From Caulobacteraceae bacterium (GTDB lineage: Bacteria; Pseudomonadota; Alphaproteobacteria; Caulobacterales; Aquidulcibacteraceae): a stretch of DNA of 64,000 nucleotides. A model generated the notes under the pieces. The model did not search any database. It was not told where the DNA came from and saw nothing but the letters and a program-made list of their open reading frames with translations. The stretch is from assembly GCA_016703335.1 (NCBI GenBank), contig JADJCG010000001.1:1-64000 (forward strand), in the 5' to 3' direction. Positions 27,382 through 36,136 of this stretch are shown in pieces (position 1 is the first letter of the stretch; every line of letters starts with the position of its first letter). The translations under genes and the position numbers were made by a program.

Positions 27382-28152
27382 ATGGCCAATTTGTTCGACC
27401 TCACGGGCAAGAGCGCCATCGTCACAGGCTCCTCGCGCGGCATCGGCAAGCAGATCGCTTACCGCCTCGCCGAGCACGGCGCGAATGTCGTGGTCTCGTC
27501 ACGTAAGCAGGACGCGTGTGATGCGGCGGCAGCCGAGATCAACGACAAGCTCGGGCGCAAAGCGGCGATCGCTGTAGCCGCGAATATCGCAGCGAAAGAG
27601 GCGCTACAAAATCTCGTCGACGAAACCAACCGCACCTTCGGCAAAATCGACATCTGCATCTGCAATGCCGCCTCGAACCCGTACTTCGGGCCGATGAGCG
27701 GGATCACCGACGATCAGTTCACGAAGATCCTGCAGAACAACATCATCTCGAACCACTGGCTCATCAACATGTGCGCCCCGCAGATGCGCCAGCGCAAAGA
27801 TGGAGCTGTGATTATCATTTCGTCTGTGGGTGGCTTGAAAGGCTCGCCCGTTATCGGCGCCTACGACATTTCCAAAGCCGCCGACATGCAACTCGCGCGC
27901 AATCTCGCGGTCGAGTTCGGGCCGGACAATGTGCGTGTGAATACGATCGCGCCTGGTCTGGTGCAGACCGACTTCGCCAAAGCGCTTTGGGAAAACCCCG
28001 AGATCCTGAAAGCCTCGACCGCGCGCGCAGCGTTGAAGCGCATCGGTCAGCCTGACGAAATCGCCGGCATGGCCGTGTTGCTCGCCTCGCAAGCGGGCGC
28101 GTTCGTGACAGGTCAGACGATCATTATCGATGGCGGCGTTATGGCCGCTTAG
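27382..28152 (+). CDS. SDR-family oxidoreductase
   Basis: 256 residues, classical short-chain dehydrogenase: TGSSRGIGKQIA (cofactor loop), ICNAASNPY (NNAG-like), IIISSVGG (Ser), YDISKAADM (Tyr-x-x-x-Lys) and NTIAPGLVQTDF. The dehydrogenase/reductase SDR family member 4-like branch uses NADP(H). AAGGAGC at 27369 precedes ATG 27382; longer in-frame starts lie over the TPR promoter. It is convergent with the response regulator gene, ends overlapping by four bases. Confidence 0.92.
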   Translation: MANLFDLTGKSAIVTGSSRGIGKQIAYRLAEHGANVVVSSRKQDACDAAAAEINDKLGRKAAIAVAANIAAKEALQNLVDETNRTFGKIDICICNAASNPYFGPMSGITDDQFTKILQNNIISNHWLINMCAPQMRQRKDGAVIIISSVGGLKGSPVIGAYDISKAADMQLARNLAVEFGPDNVRVNTIAPGLVQTDFAKALWENPEILKASTARAALKRIGQPDEIAGMAVLLASQAGAFVTGQTIIIDGGVMAA

Positions 28153-28524
28153 AACGCGCCGATCACCGGCACGAGTGTGGACTTCAACGCCTGAGCGCTG
28201 AATGGCTTCACGATAAAGCTCGAAGCGCCTTGCGGCTTCCGCGCCTTCGGAATTGTCGTTGGCGACCATCACGAATGGCGTTTGAGCAATCCGTTCTTCA
28301 GCGCGAACGCGTTGCAAGAATTCCATGCCAGTCATCGGGCTCATATGAGAATCCGAGATCACCAGCGCATAGTCCTTGTTGCGCATTTTGGCCAAAGCGG
28401 CAGCGCCGTCATTGGCTTCGTCGATATTGGTGAAACCGAGTTGGCGGAGCAGGTTTCGCATGATGCGGATCATGGTGTTGTAGTCATCCACGATCAAAAT
28501 CGGCATCGTCATCGAAACGGACAT
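28149..28524 (-). CDS. CheY-like response regulator, frameshifted near the C-end
   Basis: Single receiver domain of about 124 residues. PILIVDDYNTMIRIMRN gives the acidic pair, VISDSHMSPMTG holds the phospho-acceptor Asp and PFVMVANDNSEG the switch Thr/Ser region (here Ala/Asn). Removing one base at 28230-28231 restores GASSFIVKPFSAQAL with the conserved Lys, ending IGAF. Unlike canonical CheY, the Asp is followed by S-H-M. The lone receiver probably belongs to chemotaxis or a polar signalling path such as that of TipF; no kinase is adjacent. Confidence 0.82.
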
Positions 28525-28575
28525 CAGCGCCAGCCTTTCCCAAGAGACCGGTGCTTGTTGTTATAGGCTGGAAGC

Positions 28576-28619
28576 CGTCTCACTGCCGGACCAGGGTGCG
28601 ATGGCCCGGCAGTGAGACG
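28576..28619. other. 14-bp inverted repeat in the cheY/ribF intergenic region
   Basis: GTCTCACTGCCGG (28577-28589) pairs exactly with CCGGCAGTGAGAC (28606-28618), extended by one C-G pair, around a 16-base loop. There is no T-tail. It lies 52 bp upstream of the response-regulator start and about 175 bp upstream of ribF; it could be a terminator, small-RNA stem or operator. Confidence 0.6.
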
Positions 28620-28794
28620 TGTCCGGCTTAAAGTGCGCCGTGTCGTGGGAACATAGGTAGCAAAGACCTGAGAATTTTCGGTAAAACAGCACTTAAGTAT
28701 GAATGAACGCGAGCACGTATTGTTCGTGTTGTGGTTAGCAATTGGAAACGGATAGCCTCGCTTCCGGCGTACTTGCGAAAGACTTTGTGAACGA

Positions 28795-29724
28795 ATGCCG
28801 ACGATCGGACCAACAACTGCAATTCCAAGAGACGCGCGCGGCGCAGCGATTGCGCTTGGCAATTTCGATGGCGTTCATCTGGGTCACCAAGCCGTAATCG
28901 CAAGTGCGCAGGATGTTGCCGAAGAAACAGGTGTCTCGCTCGGCGTCGCGGTATTCGAGCCGCACCCACGCCGCTTCTTCAAACCGGACGCGCCGCCCTT
29001 TCGCCTTCAGAGCACACGCCAACGTGCCCGCGAGCTGAACGAGATCGGCGTTGAAGAAGTGTTTGAGATAGGTTTTGACGCTGCGCTCGCCAATTCAACC
29101 GATCGCGAATTCGCCGAACGCGTGCTCCGTGACCTCCTCGGCGTCTCACACGTCAGCATCGGCGCCGACTTTGAGTTCGGCAAAGGCCGGTGCGGTAATG
29201 CGGAGAGCCTCGCGCGGCTCGGCGATGAATTGGGCTTCAGTGTCGCGGCCATCGAACCAGTCGGCGGCGACGATAAGATTTCATCAACCGGCATTCGCGA
29301 GGCGATCACGCGCGGCGACATGGCGGCGGCGAGCGAAGCGCTCACGCGCCCATGGGCGATCCAGGGTGAAGTCCTGCGCGGCTTTCAGCGCGGACGCACC
29401 CTCGGATTTCCAACTGCGAACGTCGCATTGGGCGAATACGTACGCCCGCGACTTGGCGTCTATGCGGCGCGCGTTGATGTCGGCGATGGCGTGTTGCTGC
29501 CGGGCGCGGCGAGCGTCGGCGTCAATCCGACTGTCGGTGCGCTGCCCGAGCCTTTGCTTGAAGCGCATCTTTTCGATTTCAGCGGCGACCTTTACGGCAA
29601 GACCATCGAAGTCGAATTGATCGCCTTCCTGCGCGAAGAAGCGAAGTTCGATAGCCTGGGCGAACTCAAGCGCCAAATGACCCAGGACGTCATCGACGCG
29701 CGGCGCGCCTTGGTCGGCGCTTAA
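28795..29724 (+). CDS. ribF: Bifunctional riboflavin kinase / FAD synthetase RibF
   Basis: 309 residues. The N-domain nucleotidyltransferase has ALGNFDGVHLGHQ, FEPHPRRFF, IGADFEFGKGRCG and ISSTGIREAI; the C-terminal riboflavin kinase shows GRTLGFPTANVAL, GVYAARV and EAHLFDFSGDLYGK. It converts riboflavin to FMN and FAD in the cytoplasm. ATG 28795 gives the normal length. No FMN riboswitch is visible upstream. It is convergent with the MaoC gene, sharing four bases. Confidence 0.95.
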   Translation: MPTIGPTTAIPRDARGAAIALGNFDGVHLGHQAVIASAQDVAEETGVSLGVAVFEPHPRRFFKPDAPPFRLQSTRQRARELNEIGVEEVFEIGFDAALANSTDREFAERVLRDLLGVSHVSIGADFEFGKGRCGNAESLARLGDELGFSVAAIEPVGGDDKISSTGIREAITRGDMAAASEALTRPWAIQGEVLRGFQRGRTLGFPTANVALGEYVRPRLGVYAARVDVGDGVLLPGAASVGVNPTVGALPEPLLEAHLFDFSGDLYGKTIEVELIAFLREEAKFDSLGELKRQMTQDVIDARRALVGA

Positions 29725-30153
29725 GTCGGCTTCGCTGTCGCCTTCACTTCAGCCTCGCCCATCAGCACGACCTTGTCGTCGACGCGGCATTCGCACTTCA
29801 GCTTTACGCGACGGCCGCGCTCGATGAGTTCGAGTACCTCAATCGTCGTCTCGACAGTCGCCCCGACCATCACCGGCGCGCGGAAGCTCAGCGTCTGCGA
29901 GATGTAGATCGAGCCCGGACCAGGCAAACGCGTGGCAATGATTGCCGATACAAAGCTCGCCGGTGAACACGCCGTGCGCGATGCAAGCGCCAAAGGGTGT
30001 CGTTGCCGCGTAGGCCTCGTCCAAGTGGATCGGGTTGTGATCGCCGCTGATCTCGGCGAAGGCCGCGACCTTCTCTTTGGTCACGACATTGCGCGTGGTC
30101 TCGCGCATGCCGACCGCGAGGTCTTCGAAATAGATCGTTTGCATCTCTGACAT
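29721..30153 (-). CDS. MaoC-like (R)-specific enoyl-CoA hydratase, frameshifted
   Basis: About 143 residues. FAEISGDHNPIHLDEAYA carries the catalytic Asp/His of the hot-dog-fold hydratase 2 family, and PGPGSIYISQTLSFRAPV is the following conserved strand. Removing one base in the pair 29960-29961 joins the halves as GVFTASFVSAIIATRLPG. It hydrates 2-enoyl-CoA, linking beta-oxidation and other acyl-CoA routes. ATG 30153 lies ten bases after the tadA stop, so the gene is the third of an ABM-tadA-maoC operon. Confidence 0.85.
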
Positions 30154-30163
30154 GGGGTGTCCG

Positions 30164-30616
30164 TTAGCGTCGGGCTTTGAAAAAGTCTTTGAGCAATGTG
30201 GCCGCCGCTTCGGCTTCGACGCCGGCGGTGACTTTAGGTTTCCAGTGCGTCTGCGCGTGATCCCAAACACGCGCGCCGCTCTCGACGCCGCCGCTCTTGG
30301 GATCGCTTGCGCCATAGACGACGCGGGCAATGCGGGCGTGGCTGATGGCGCCCGCGCACATCGCGCAGGGTTCGAGCGTCACATAAAGCGTCAGATCTGG
30401 CTTCAGCCGATAATTCTCGAGCGCTTGCGCGGCGTGGCGCAGCGCTTGAATTTCGGCGTGCGCCGTTGGATCATGCGCACTGATCGGCGCGTTTGCGCCG
30501 GTCGCAATCACTTGCCCCTCTGCATCGACAATCACGCAGCCGACCGGCGCTTCGCCCGCCTCAGCGGCAGCGCGCGCCAGATCGAGGGCTTGGGCCATGA
30601 AACCTTCATCGCTCAC
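30164..30616 (-). CDS. tadA: tRNA adenosine(34) deaminase TadA
   Basis: 150 residues. The zinc deaminase motif is complete: HAEIQALR and TLEPCAMCAGAISHARI, with the wobble-specific VVYGASDPKSG. It makes inosine at position 34 of tRNA-Arg(ACG), which is encoded in this window at 51.6 kb. Its ATG overlaps the stop of the upstream ABM gene (ATGA). Confidence 0.93.
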   Translation of the reverse strand: MSDEGFMAQALDLARAAAEAGEAPVGCVIVDAEGQVIATGANAPISAHDPTAHAEIQALRHAAQALENYRLKPDLTLYVTLEPCAMCAGAISHARIARVVYGASDPKSGGVESGARVWDHAQTHWKPKVTAGVEAEAAATLLKDFFKARR

Positions 30617-30933
30617 GGGCGGCGTAGCTCCAGTAGATCGGCCACCACATCGCCCTGAGCGATCGTCTCGAACGTGCCGGGGACGATGGCTTCGCGATAC
30701 TGGCGGCGGGCCTCATCGTCGGAATGGTGCATCCGGGATTCCATGGCCTTCTTCCAGGTGTCTTCGTCTGGCCACTGGGCGTAGGCGATGTAAACGCCAT
30801 CGGCCTGCTTATGAAGCCTGGAGCCCCAGCCGCCGAACTCGGCCGCGATCCGTTCGGTGCCGCGACGCCAGCCGGTCTCGAATTGCGCCTCACACCCTGG
30901 TAGCACCTGCCACCTATAGATCACCGCGAACAT
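30613..30933 (-). CDS. Antibiotic-biosynthesis-monooxygenase (ABM)-like protein
   Basis: 106 residues, starting MFAVIYRWQVLPGCEAQFETGW, the first strand and helix of the dimeric ferredoxin-like ABM fold; IAYAQWPDEDTWKKAM is the second conserved unit. The substrate is unknown; many such proteins are heme- or quinone-related oxygenases or have no catalytic role. Its ATG overlaps the ATG of the divergent rluB gene in the tetramer CATG (30931-30934). Confidence 0.75.
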   Translation of the reverse strand: MFAVIYRWQVLPGCEAQFETGWRRGTERIAAEFGGWGSRLHKQADGVYIAYAQWPDEDTWKKAMESRMHHSDDEARRQYREAIVPGTFETIAQGDVVADLLELRRP

Positions 30934-31590
30934 GGCCAAACCCTCAGAGCCCCCTTCTAACCCGGAAGCCGAGCGCATTGCGAAGTTCCTCGCGCGCGCA
31001 GGCGTGTGCTCGCGCCGGGACGCCGAGCGGCTGATCGCCGAGGGCCGCGTGAAGCTCAACGGCAAGGTGCTGGATACGCCGGCCGTGAAGGTGACTTCGG
31101 CGGACAAAGTGCAAGTCGACGGCCGCCCGATCGGCGCTGCCGAAGAAACGCGCATGTGGCGCTATCACAAGCCGTCAGGCTTGGTGACCACGCACCGCGA
31201 TCCTGCTGGCCGCGCCACGGTGTTTGAGCATCTGCCGCCGGACATGCCGCGCGTGATTTCCGTCGGTCGCCTCGATCTCACGTCCGAAGGCCTGCTGCTG
31301 CTGACCAATGACGGCGAGCTCGCGCGGAAACTCGAACTCCCCGCCAATGGCTGGCTACGCCGCTACCGGGCGCGCGCCTACGGGCGCGTGACACAAGAAG
31401 AGCTGGATACGTTGAAGAACGGCATCACCATTGAAGGCATTCGCTACGGTTCTGTCGATGCCAAGCTTGAGCGCGGCGGTGGCGCGAACTCCTGGATCAC
31501 GGTCAGCATCACCGAAGGCAAGAACCGCGAATTGTCGAAGAAATTCCGCGCAGGGTCCTCAAAGAGCAGCTGGGCAAAGACGCGTTCTAA
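30932..31590 (+). CDS. rluB: 23S rRNA pseudouridine synthase RluB-like, with internal deletion
   Basis: An S4 domain (ERIAKFLARAGVCSRRDAERLI) is followed by the RsuA/RluB catalytic part: SVGRLDLTSEGLLLLTNDGE with the catalytic Asp and ITVSITEGKNRE. Right after NRE (near 31530) the normal segment N-R-L-x-R-x-x-x-G-P-F-x-L-G is missing; the sequence jumps, in another frame, to VEEIPRRVLKEQLGKDAF and stops at 31588. About 30-35 codons are absent. This may be a collapsed region or a real deletion that would impair the enzyme. Longer reading in the first frame gives an unrelated tail. Confidence 0.85.
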
Positions 31591-32291
31591 TGCCCGCCTA
31601 GGAAGCTCGGAATCGCCGGCACGTAAACGGGCCAGAAATTGTGCGCGTCTTCCCAGATCATGCGCGTCCCAGCGAACATGATGATGACGATGCCGATGAC
31701 GGCAATCCAGCGATAGCGCTCGATCACGCGCGCGATGATCGAGGCGGCGACGCCCATCATGATGACTGACAGGATCAAGCCAAACCACATGATCACTTCG
31801 TTGTGGCGCGAGACGGCCGCAACCGCGAGGACGTTGTCGAGCGACATCGAGACGTCGGCGATGACGATGGTCAGCAGCGCACTAAAGAAGGTTTTGGGAG
31901 TCTTGCCGTGTGAGGCGATTGCTTCAGCAGCGTGTTCGCCCGCGACAGGGTCACCGACCTGAATGGGCCGATGGGCTTTCAGATCCGACCACATGCGCCA
32001 AGCGACCCAGAACAGCAGCAGGCCGCCGACCAGCAGCAGACCCTGGATGTTCAAGAGATGCAGCGTGACGCTGGCAAACGCGATCCGCATCACGAGCGCA
32101 AGGACGATGCCCCAGAAGATCGCGCGGCGTTGCTGCTCCCGCGGAAGCGCGGCGGCGGCGAGGCCGACAGCGACGGCGTTGTCGCCGGCCAGCGCCAGGT
32201 CGATCAGGATAACCTGAAACAGCGCCGCGAAGTTGGTGACCGCGTGATCAGGATTGAATACGTCGGCAAAGCTGGCGATCAATCCGTCCAC
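31587..32291 (-). CDS. TerC/YjbE-family metal transporter
   Basis: 234 residues, seven or more membrane helices. Two conserved acidic helices are present: LIDLALAGDNAVAVGLAAA and IVIADVSMSLDNVLAVAAV, the metal-binding D-N pairs of TerC proteins; the cytoplasmic linker between helices 3 and 4 is short and polar. YjbE-like members export Mn2+ or charge exoenzymes with metal. ATG 32291 starts MDGLIASFADV. The gene is convergent with rluB, sharing four bases. Confidence 0.88.
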   Translation of the reverse strand: MDGLIASFADVFNPDHAVTNFAALFQVILIDLALAGDNAVAVGLAAAALPREQQRRAIFWGIVLALVMRIAFASVTLHLLNIQGLLLVGGLLLFWVAWRMWSDLKAHRPIQVGDPVAGEHAAEAIASHGKTPKTFFSALLTIVIADVSMSLDNVLAVAAVSRHNEVIMWFGLILSVIMMGVAASIIARVIERYRWIAVIGIVIIMFAGTRMIWEDAHNFWPVYVPAIPSFLGGH

Positions 32292-32427
32292 GGTAGCGCT
32301 ACTCCTGCTTCACCCCAATACCGCGGGGTCGTCCTTGTTCACGAAGGCCACCACGAAGGTCAAGCGCTTGGCGACAGGCTATAAGCGCGACATATGGCGC
32401 CCGGCGGGATGAGAGTGAAGGATCGGG

Positions 32428-32988
32428 ATGCGGATCGTCGGCGGGCAATTCAAGGGACGCGCAATTGCTGCACCGCAGGGGCGTGACACGCGCCCGACCT
32501 CCGACCGTGCGCGGGAGAGCGTTTTCAACGTCTTGGCGCACGCCGATTGGTCGCCCGGAGTTGAAGGCCGCCGAGTGATCGACCTTTTCGCCGGCTCCGG
32601 CGCGCTTGGCCTGGAAGCGATATCTCGCGGCGCCACGTTCGCGCTCTTTGTCGAAACTGATGCAGCAGCGCGCGGCGCGATCCGCGACAACATCGAAGCG
32701 CTGGGTCTGTTCGGGAACACCCGCATTCATCGGCGCGATGCGACCGATCTGGGCGCAAAGCCAGCTGGCCTCGGCGATCCGTTCGACCTCGTCTTTCTGG
32801 ATCCCCCTTACGCAAAGAAGCTCGGCGAGCGCGCGCTTTCGCATCTGATCAAGGGCGAATGGATCACATCCGGCGCCGTGATCATGTTTGAAGTCGGCGC
32901 CGATGAGACGCCTGACGTTCCCGCTTTCGAAGTGCTCGACGAACGCGTGTACGGCGCGGCTAAGGTTCTTTTCCTCAAGCCGCGCTGA
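32428..32988 (+). CDS. rsmD: 16S rRNA (guanine966-N2)-methyltransferase RsmD
   Basis: 186 residues. MRIVGGQFKGRAIAAP and TRPTSDRARESVFNVL are the family start; VIDLFAGSGALGLEAISRGA binds SAM; FDLVFLDPPYAKK is the catalytic DPPY. Length and order are standard. In many genomes rsmD follows rluB, and here only the inserted terC separates them. It is convergent with the TIR gene, two bases between stops. Confidence 0.95.
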   Translation: MRIVGGQFKGRAIAAPQGRDTRPTSDRARESVFNVLAHADWSPGVEGRRVIDLFAGSGALGLEAISRGATFALFVETDAAARGAIRDNIEALGLFGNTRIHRRDATDLGAKPAGLGDPFDLVFLDPPYAKKLGERALSHLIKGEWITSGAVIMFEVGADETPDVPAFEVLDERVYGAAKVLFLKPR

Positions 32989-32990
32989 AC

Positions 32991-34550
32991 TTACGGCGTC
33001 GGCGCTGGGGTTATGCGCGGCTGCACCTCGATCGGGCGGCGTTGCAGTTGCGGCGCGAGCTGGACATCGTTGCGGAGACGAGTGCGGAACTCACGTTGGC
33101 AACGCTGCAGCAGCTCTTCATCCGGCGCGGCGACATCGTGCTGTTCCTGCGCTTGGCGCAGGCGGTCGCAGGCTTCACGACTACGACCCGAGCGGTCGAG
33201 AGCGCGGACCAATTGCTGCGCGTCGGCTTCGATGACACCGGCGGCCGCGGAATCCGGCGCTGCTTGTGCCACTTGTTCGCGCGCCGAGTAGGCTTGCGAG
33301 AAGCGGGCGCTCGCGGCGGTGAAGTCCCCGCGTTGCTCGGCGATCTGGCCGAGTTCGGAGGCTACCGGCGCGCGCAACTCCGGCGAAGTCAGCTGCGGTA
33401 AGGCTTGCTGCAGCTGCGCTTCGGCGGTGGCGTTGTCACCAGTGTTTTGCGCGGCGACGCCTTCAGACACGTGAGCTGCCGCCTCGGCTTCCCCGCTGCG
33501 GTTGGTGCGCTGGTATGAGCGCGACAACATGCGCCAGACACCTGGATCGCGTGAGCGGAGGCTGGTCGCCTGCTCCAGCGCGCGTTGGCCGAGCGGATTG
33601 TTGTTGGCTTCGCCGACCGAACCGCAGAGCAGGTAGATATCGTCACGCAGCGGATCGTCAGGATGCTCGTTGGCGTAGGTCCAGAGCGTTTGCATAGCCG
33701 CGTCACGCGTTGAGGCTTGCGACATCTGCGCGACGGCGAGACGAACCTGCGCATCCGGGTGAGCCGCGAGCGCCGTGAAGGCGGCGCGATAGGCTTCGCT
33801 GGCAGTGGCGTCGAACGAGGCTTCGCTGACGACGCCATCGGTCGGCGCTGGGCTAGTCGCAACTTCTGAAGACGCCCCCGGGGACGGTGCGCCCAACCGC
33901 GCGTCAGCGGTTTGACCCAACGCGCCAGTTTCCAGCATTTGCGCGAGCTGAATCGCCTGCTCTGGCGTGAGCTGGCCTTCGGCGAGCAAGCGGAGGAGCT
34001 CAGCGCGCAAATCTGTCGGCGGCGGCGCCGGGCGCACGAAATCGTTCACGACCCAGGCGATGCCGGCAATCAGCGCCATGACGGTCAGCACCGAGACGAT
34101 GCGCACGCGCATGCCGAGGCGACTGCGGCGGCGTTGGATTTCGCCGCTGTTGACTTCGCGGCCGGAAAGCTTGGCGCTCAGAACTTCTACTAAGAGCTGC
34201 ATCTGCGGGGCGTTGGCGCCGCCATTCCAGCGCGTGAAATCTTCGGCTTGGAAGGCGCCGAAGCCGAGCGGGATCTGCACTTGGTCGAGCATCACCGGTA
34301 CGAGACGGCCTTCGTCACGCGCGCGGCCAGCTTCGTCGCGCACGAACGTCGAGTTGGCGGAGCTTTGCGTCCACACAACGATGACGGCCTTCGCGCCCTT
34401 CAGTTCTTTCTCGATGATGGCGGTGTAGTCCTGCCCCGCAGCAAGCGAGCGATCCCACCAAATGTTAAAGCCGCGCGCTTGAGCGCTTCTGGCGAGTGGC
34501 CGAACGCGCGCGCGATCCTCACTGGCGTAAGAGATGAAGATGTCCGCCAT
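32991..34550 (-). CDS. TIR-domain protein with membrane helix and repeat domain
   Basis: 519 residues. The N-terminal TIR domain (1-130) reads MADIFISYASEDRARVRPLA, FNIWWDRSLAAGQDY, AVIVVWTQSSANS and RDEAGRA; Glu73 is in the position of the NADase glutamate, though activity is not shown. A single membrane helix is near 151-169. The rest (about 260-519) is alpha-helical TPR/HEAT-like repeats in the periplasm or cytoplasm depending on topology (N-in would place the repeats outside). TIR proteins in bacteria may be defence effectors or simple protein-interaction modules. No defence genes flank it. Confidence 0.8.
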   Translation of the reverse strand: MADIFISYASEDRARVRPLARSAQARGFNIWWDRSLAAGQDYTAIIEKELKGAKAVIVVWTQSSANSTFVRDEAGRARDEGRLVPVMLDQVQIPLGFGAFQAEDFTRWNGGANAPQMQLLVEVLSAKLSGREVNSGEIQRRRSRLGMRVRIVSVLTVMALIAGIAWVVNDFVRPAPPPTDLRAELLRLLAEGQLTPEQAIQLAQMLETGALGQTADARLGAPSPGASSEVATSPAPTDGVVSEASFDATASEAYRAAFTALAAHPDAQVRLAVAQMSQASTRDAAMQTLWTYANEHPDDPLRDDIYLLCGSVGEANNNPLGQRALEQATSLRSRDPGVWRMLSRSYQRTNRSGEAEAAAHVSEGVAAQNTGDNATAEAQLQQALPQLTSPELRAPVASELGQIAEQRGDFTAASARFSQAYSAREQVAQAAPDSAAAGVIEADAQQLVRALDRSGRSREACDRLRQAQEQHDVAAPDEELLQRCQREFRTRLRNDVQLAPQLQRRPIEVQPRITPAPTP

Positions 34551-34791
34551 ACGCGCACCTGCCTCAGCGCGTTCTCGCGCCGGCCTTGTTTGTCCCTGGG
34601 AGCGTATTAAGGCTTCCGGGGCACGGCGGGAAGATGACCACGGTCACGGAAGCGTGGGTAGAGCAAAATTCCCTGTCCACACCGCGACTTAATTGGGCAG
34701 GTCCCCCGACGCGCCAGCGGCGCTGATCAATCGGCGCACGCAAAGATTTTATGGCGTCGCTTGACTTTGAGGCGGTGGGCCATCACCAAGC
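34551..34791. other. Intergenic region, no gene seen
   Basis: Between the TIR gene and the hairpin of the Hsp70-like gene (divergent promoters). TTGACT at 34761 is a possible -35 for the Hsp70 side. No conserved open frame was found; short opposite-strand frames are not supported. Confidence 0.5.
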
Positions 34792-34824
34792 GCGCCCCGC
34801 GCAGCACCGCTTGGCGCGGGGCGC
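34792..34824. other. 11-bp G/C inverted repeat before the Hsp70-like gene
   Basis: GCGCCCCGCGC (34792-34802) pairs exactly with GCGCGGGGCGC (34814-34824) around an 11-base loop, 30 bp upstream of ATG 34854. It is not a CIRCE element. As RNA it would be very stable in the leader; it may be regulatory or a terminator of an upstream transcript. Confidence 0.6.
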
Positions 34825-34853
34825 CCCATTCTCGCTGACTCGGAAACCGTGAC

Positions 34854-36136
34854 ATGACCCTGTCGATCGGCCTCGACTTCGGCACGACCAATACCGTCGC
34901 AACGATGATCAACGCGGGCGGCCAGGCCGAAGCCGTACACTTCGCGCACAATGACGAGACGTTCGACGCCTTCCGCTCCGGTGTTGTGCTTTTGGAAGGA
35001 CAACGAAGAGGCAGGGCCCACGAATATCGAAGCTGGCCCATGGGCGATCGATCAATTTGTGGAGCTGGCGGGCGATTGCCGGTTTATTCAGTCGTTCAAG
35101 ACGTTCGCAGCGAGCCCGCTGTTCACGGATACGCTGATCTATTCAAAGCGGCTAAAGTTCGAGGACCTGCTGGCGGGCTTCCTGCGCCGCGTGCGCGCGC
35201 ATGCCGGCACGGAGTTTCCCAAGCGCGTCGTCATCGGCCGGCCGGTGAAGTTTGCCGGCGGCGCGCCGGATGAGACGCTGGCGCGCACGCGTTACGAAAC
35301 GGCGCTGCGGGCGATTGGGTTTGAAGAAATCCACCACGTCTATGAGCCTGTGGCGGCCGCGTACTTCTTCGCGCAGCGCCTGAAAGCGGACGCGACAATT
35401 CTGGTCGCCGACTTTGGCGGCGGTACGAGCGACTTCTCGGTCGTACGCTTTTCGGTCGGCAAAGATGGGCTGGACTATAAACCACTCGCGCACGCGGGCG
35501 TTGGCGTGGCCGGTGATGCGTTCGACTATCGCATCATCGATCAAGTCGTGGCACGCGCGTTCGGCAAGGGCTCCGAGTATGCGAGCTGGGACAAGATCCT
35601 GCCCGTACCGAACGGCTATTTCTCGAAATTCAGCCGCTGGAATGAACTCTCGATCATGCGCCACTCGCGCGATTATCGGGACTTGCAGCAATTGGTCCGC
35701 AGCAGTCTCGACCCGGACCGCATTCGTGCGTTCATCGCCTTTCTTGATGCCGACGCGGGCTACGCCATGAACCGCGCCGTTTCGACCGCGAAGATGCAGC
35801 TTTCGCAAGAGGATGCGGGCACGCTTTCGCTGCACGTCGCAGGCGTTGATATTGAGCGCACGATCAAGCGGACGGACTTTGAGAAGTGGATCGCGCCAGA
35901 GCTTGAAGAAATCGGCGCGTGCGTAGACCGCGCGCTGAACGAGGCGGGTTTGCAGGAGAGCGAGATCGATCGCGTGTTCTTGACTGGCGGCTCGTCGTTT
36001 GTGCCGGCCGTGCGGACGCAGTTCGAGACGCGGTTTGGCGCGGCGAAGATTGAAACGGGCGATCAGTTGGTCTCGATCGCCTACGGGCTGTCGCTGATTG
36101 CACGCGAGGCGGACATTAGCCGCTGGGGCCGTCTAG
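34854..36136 (+). CDS. Hsp70-family (YegD-like) ATPase protein, frameshifted twice
   Basis: Restored length about 427 residues: actin-like ATPase core without a full substrate-binding domain. MTLSIGLDFGTTNTVATMIN is phosphate loop 1, ILVADFGGGTSDFSVVRF phosphate loop 2 and VFLTGGSSFVPAVR the adenosine motif. An extra base near 34981-34982 separates the first 43 codons; an extra G in 36125-36128 hides the natural end ISRWAV at 36134. YegD-like proteins have no established client. The last bases CTAG are shared with the convergent VOC gene. Confidence 0.85.

Noticed and set aside
28525..28794. FMN riboswitch before ribF
   Set aside because: The conserved FMN element blocks were not found; only an inverted repeat is present.
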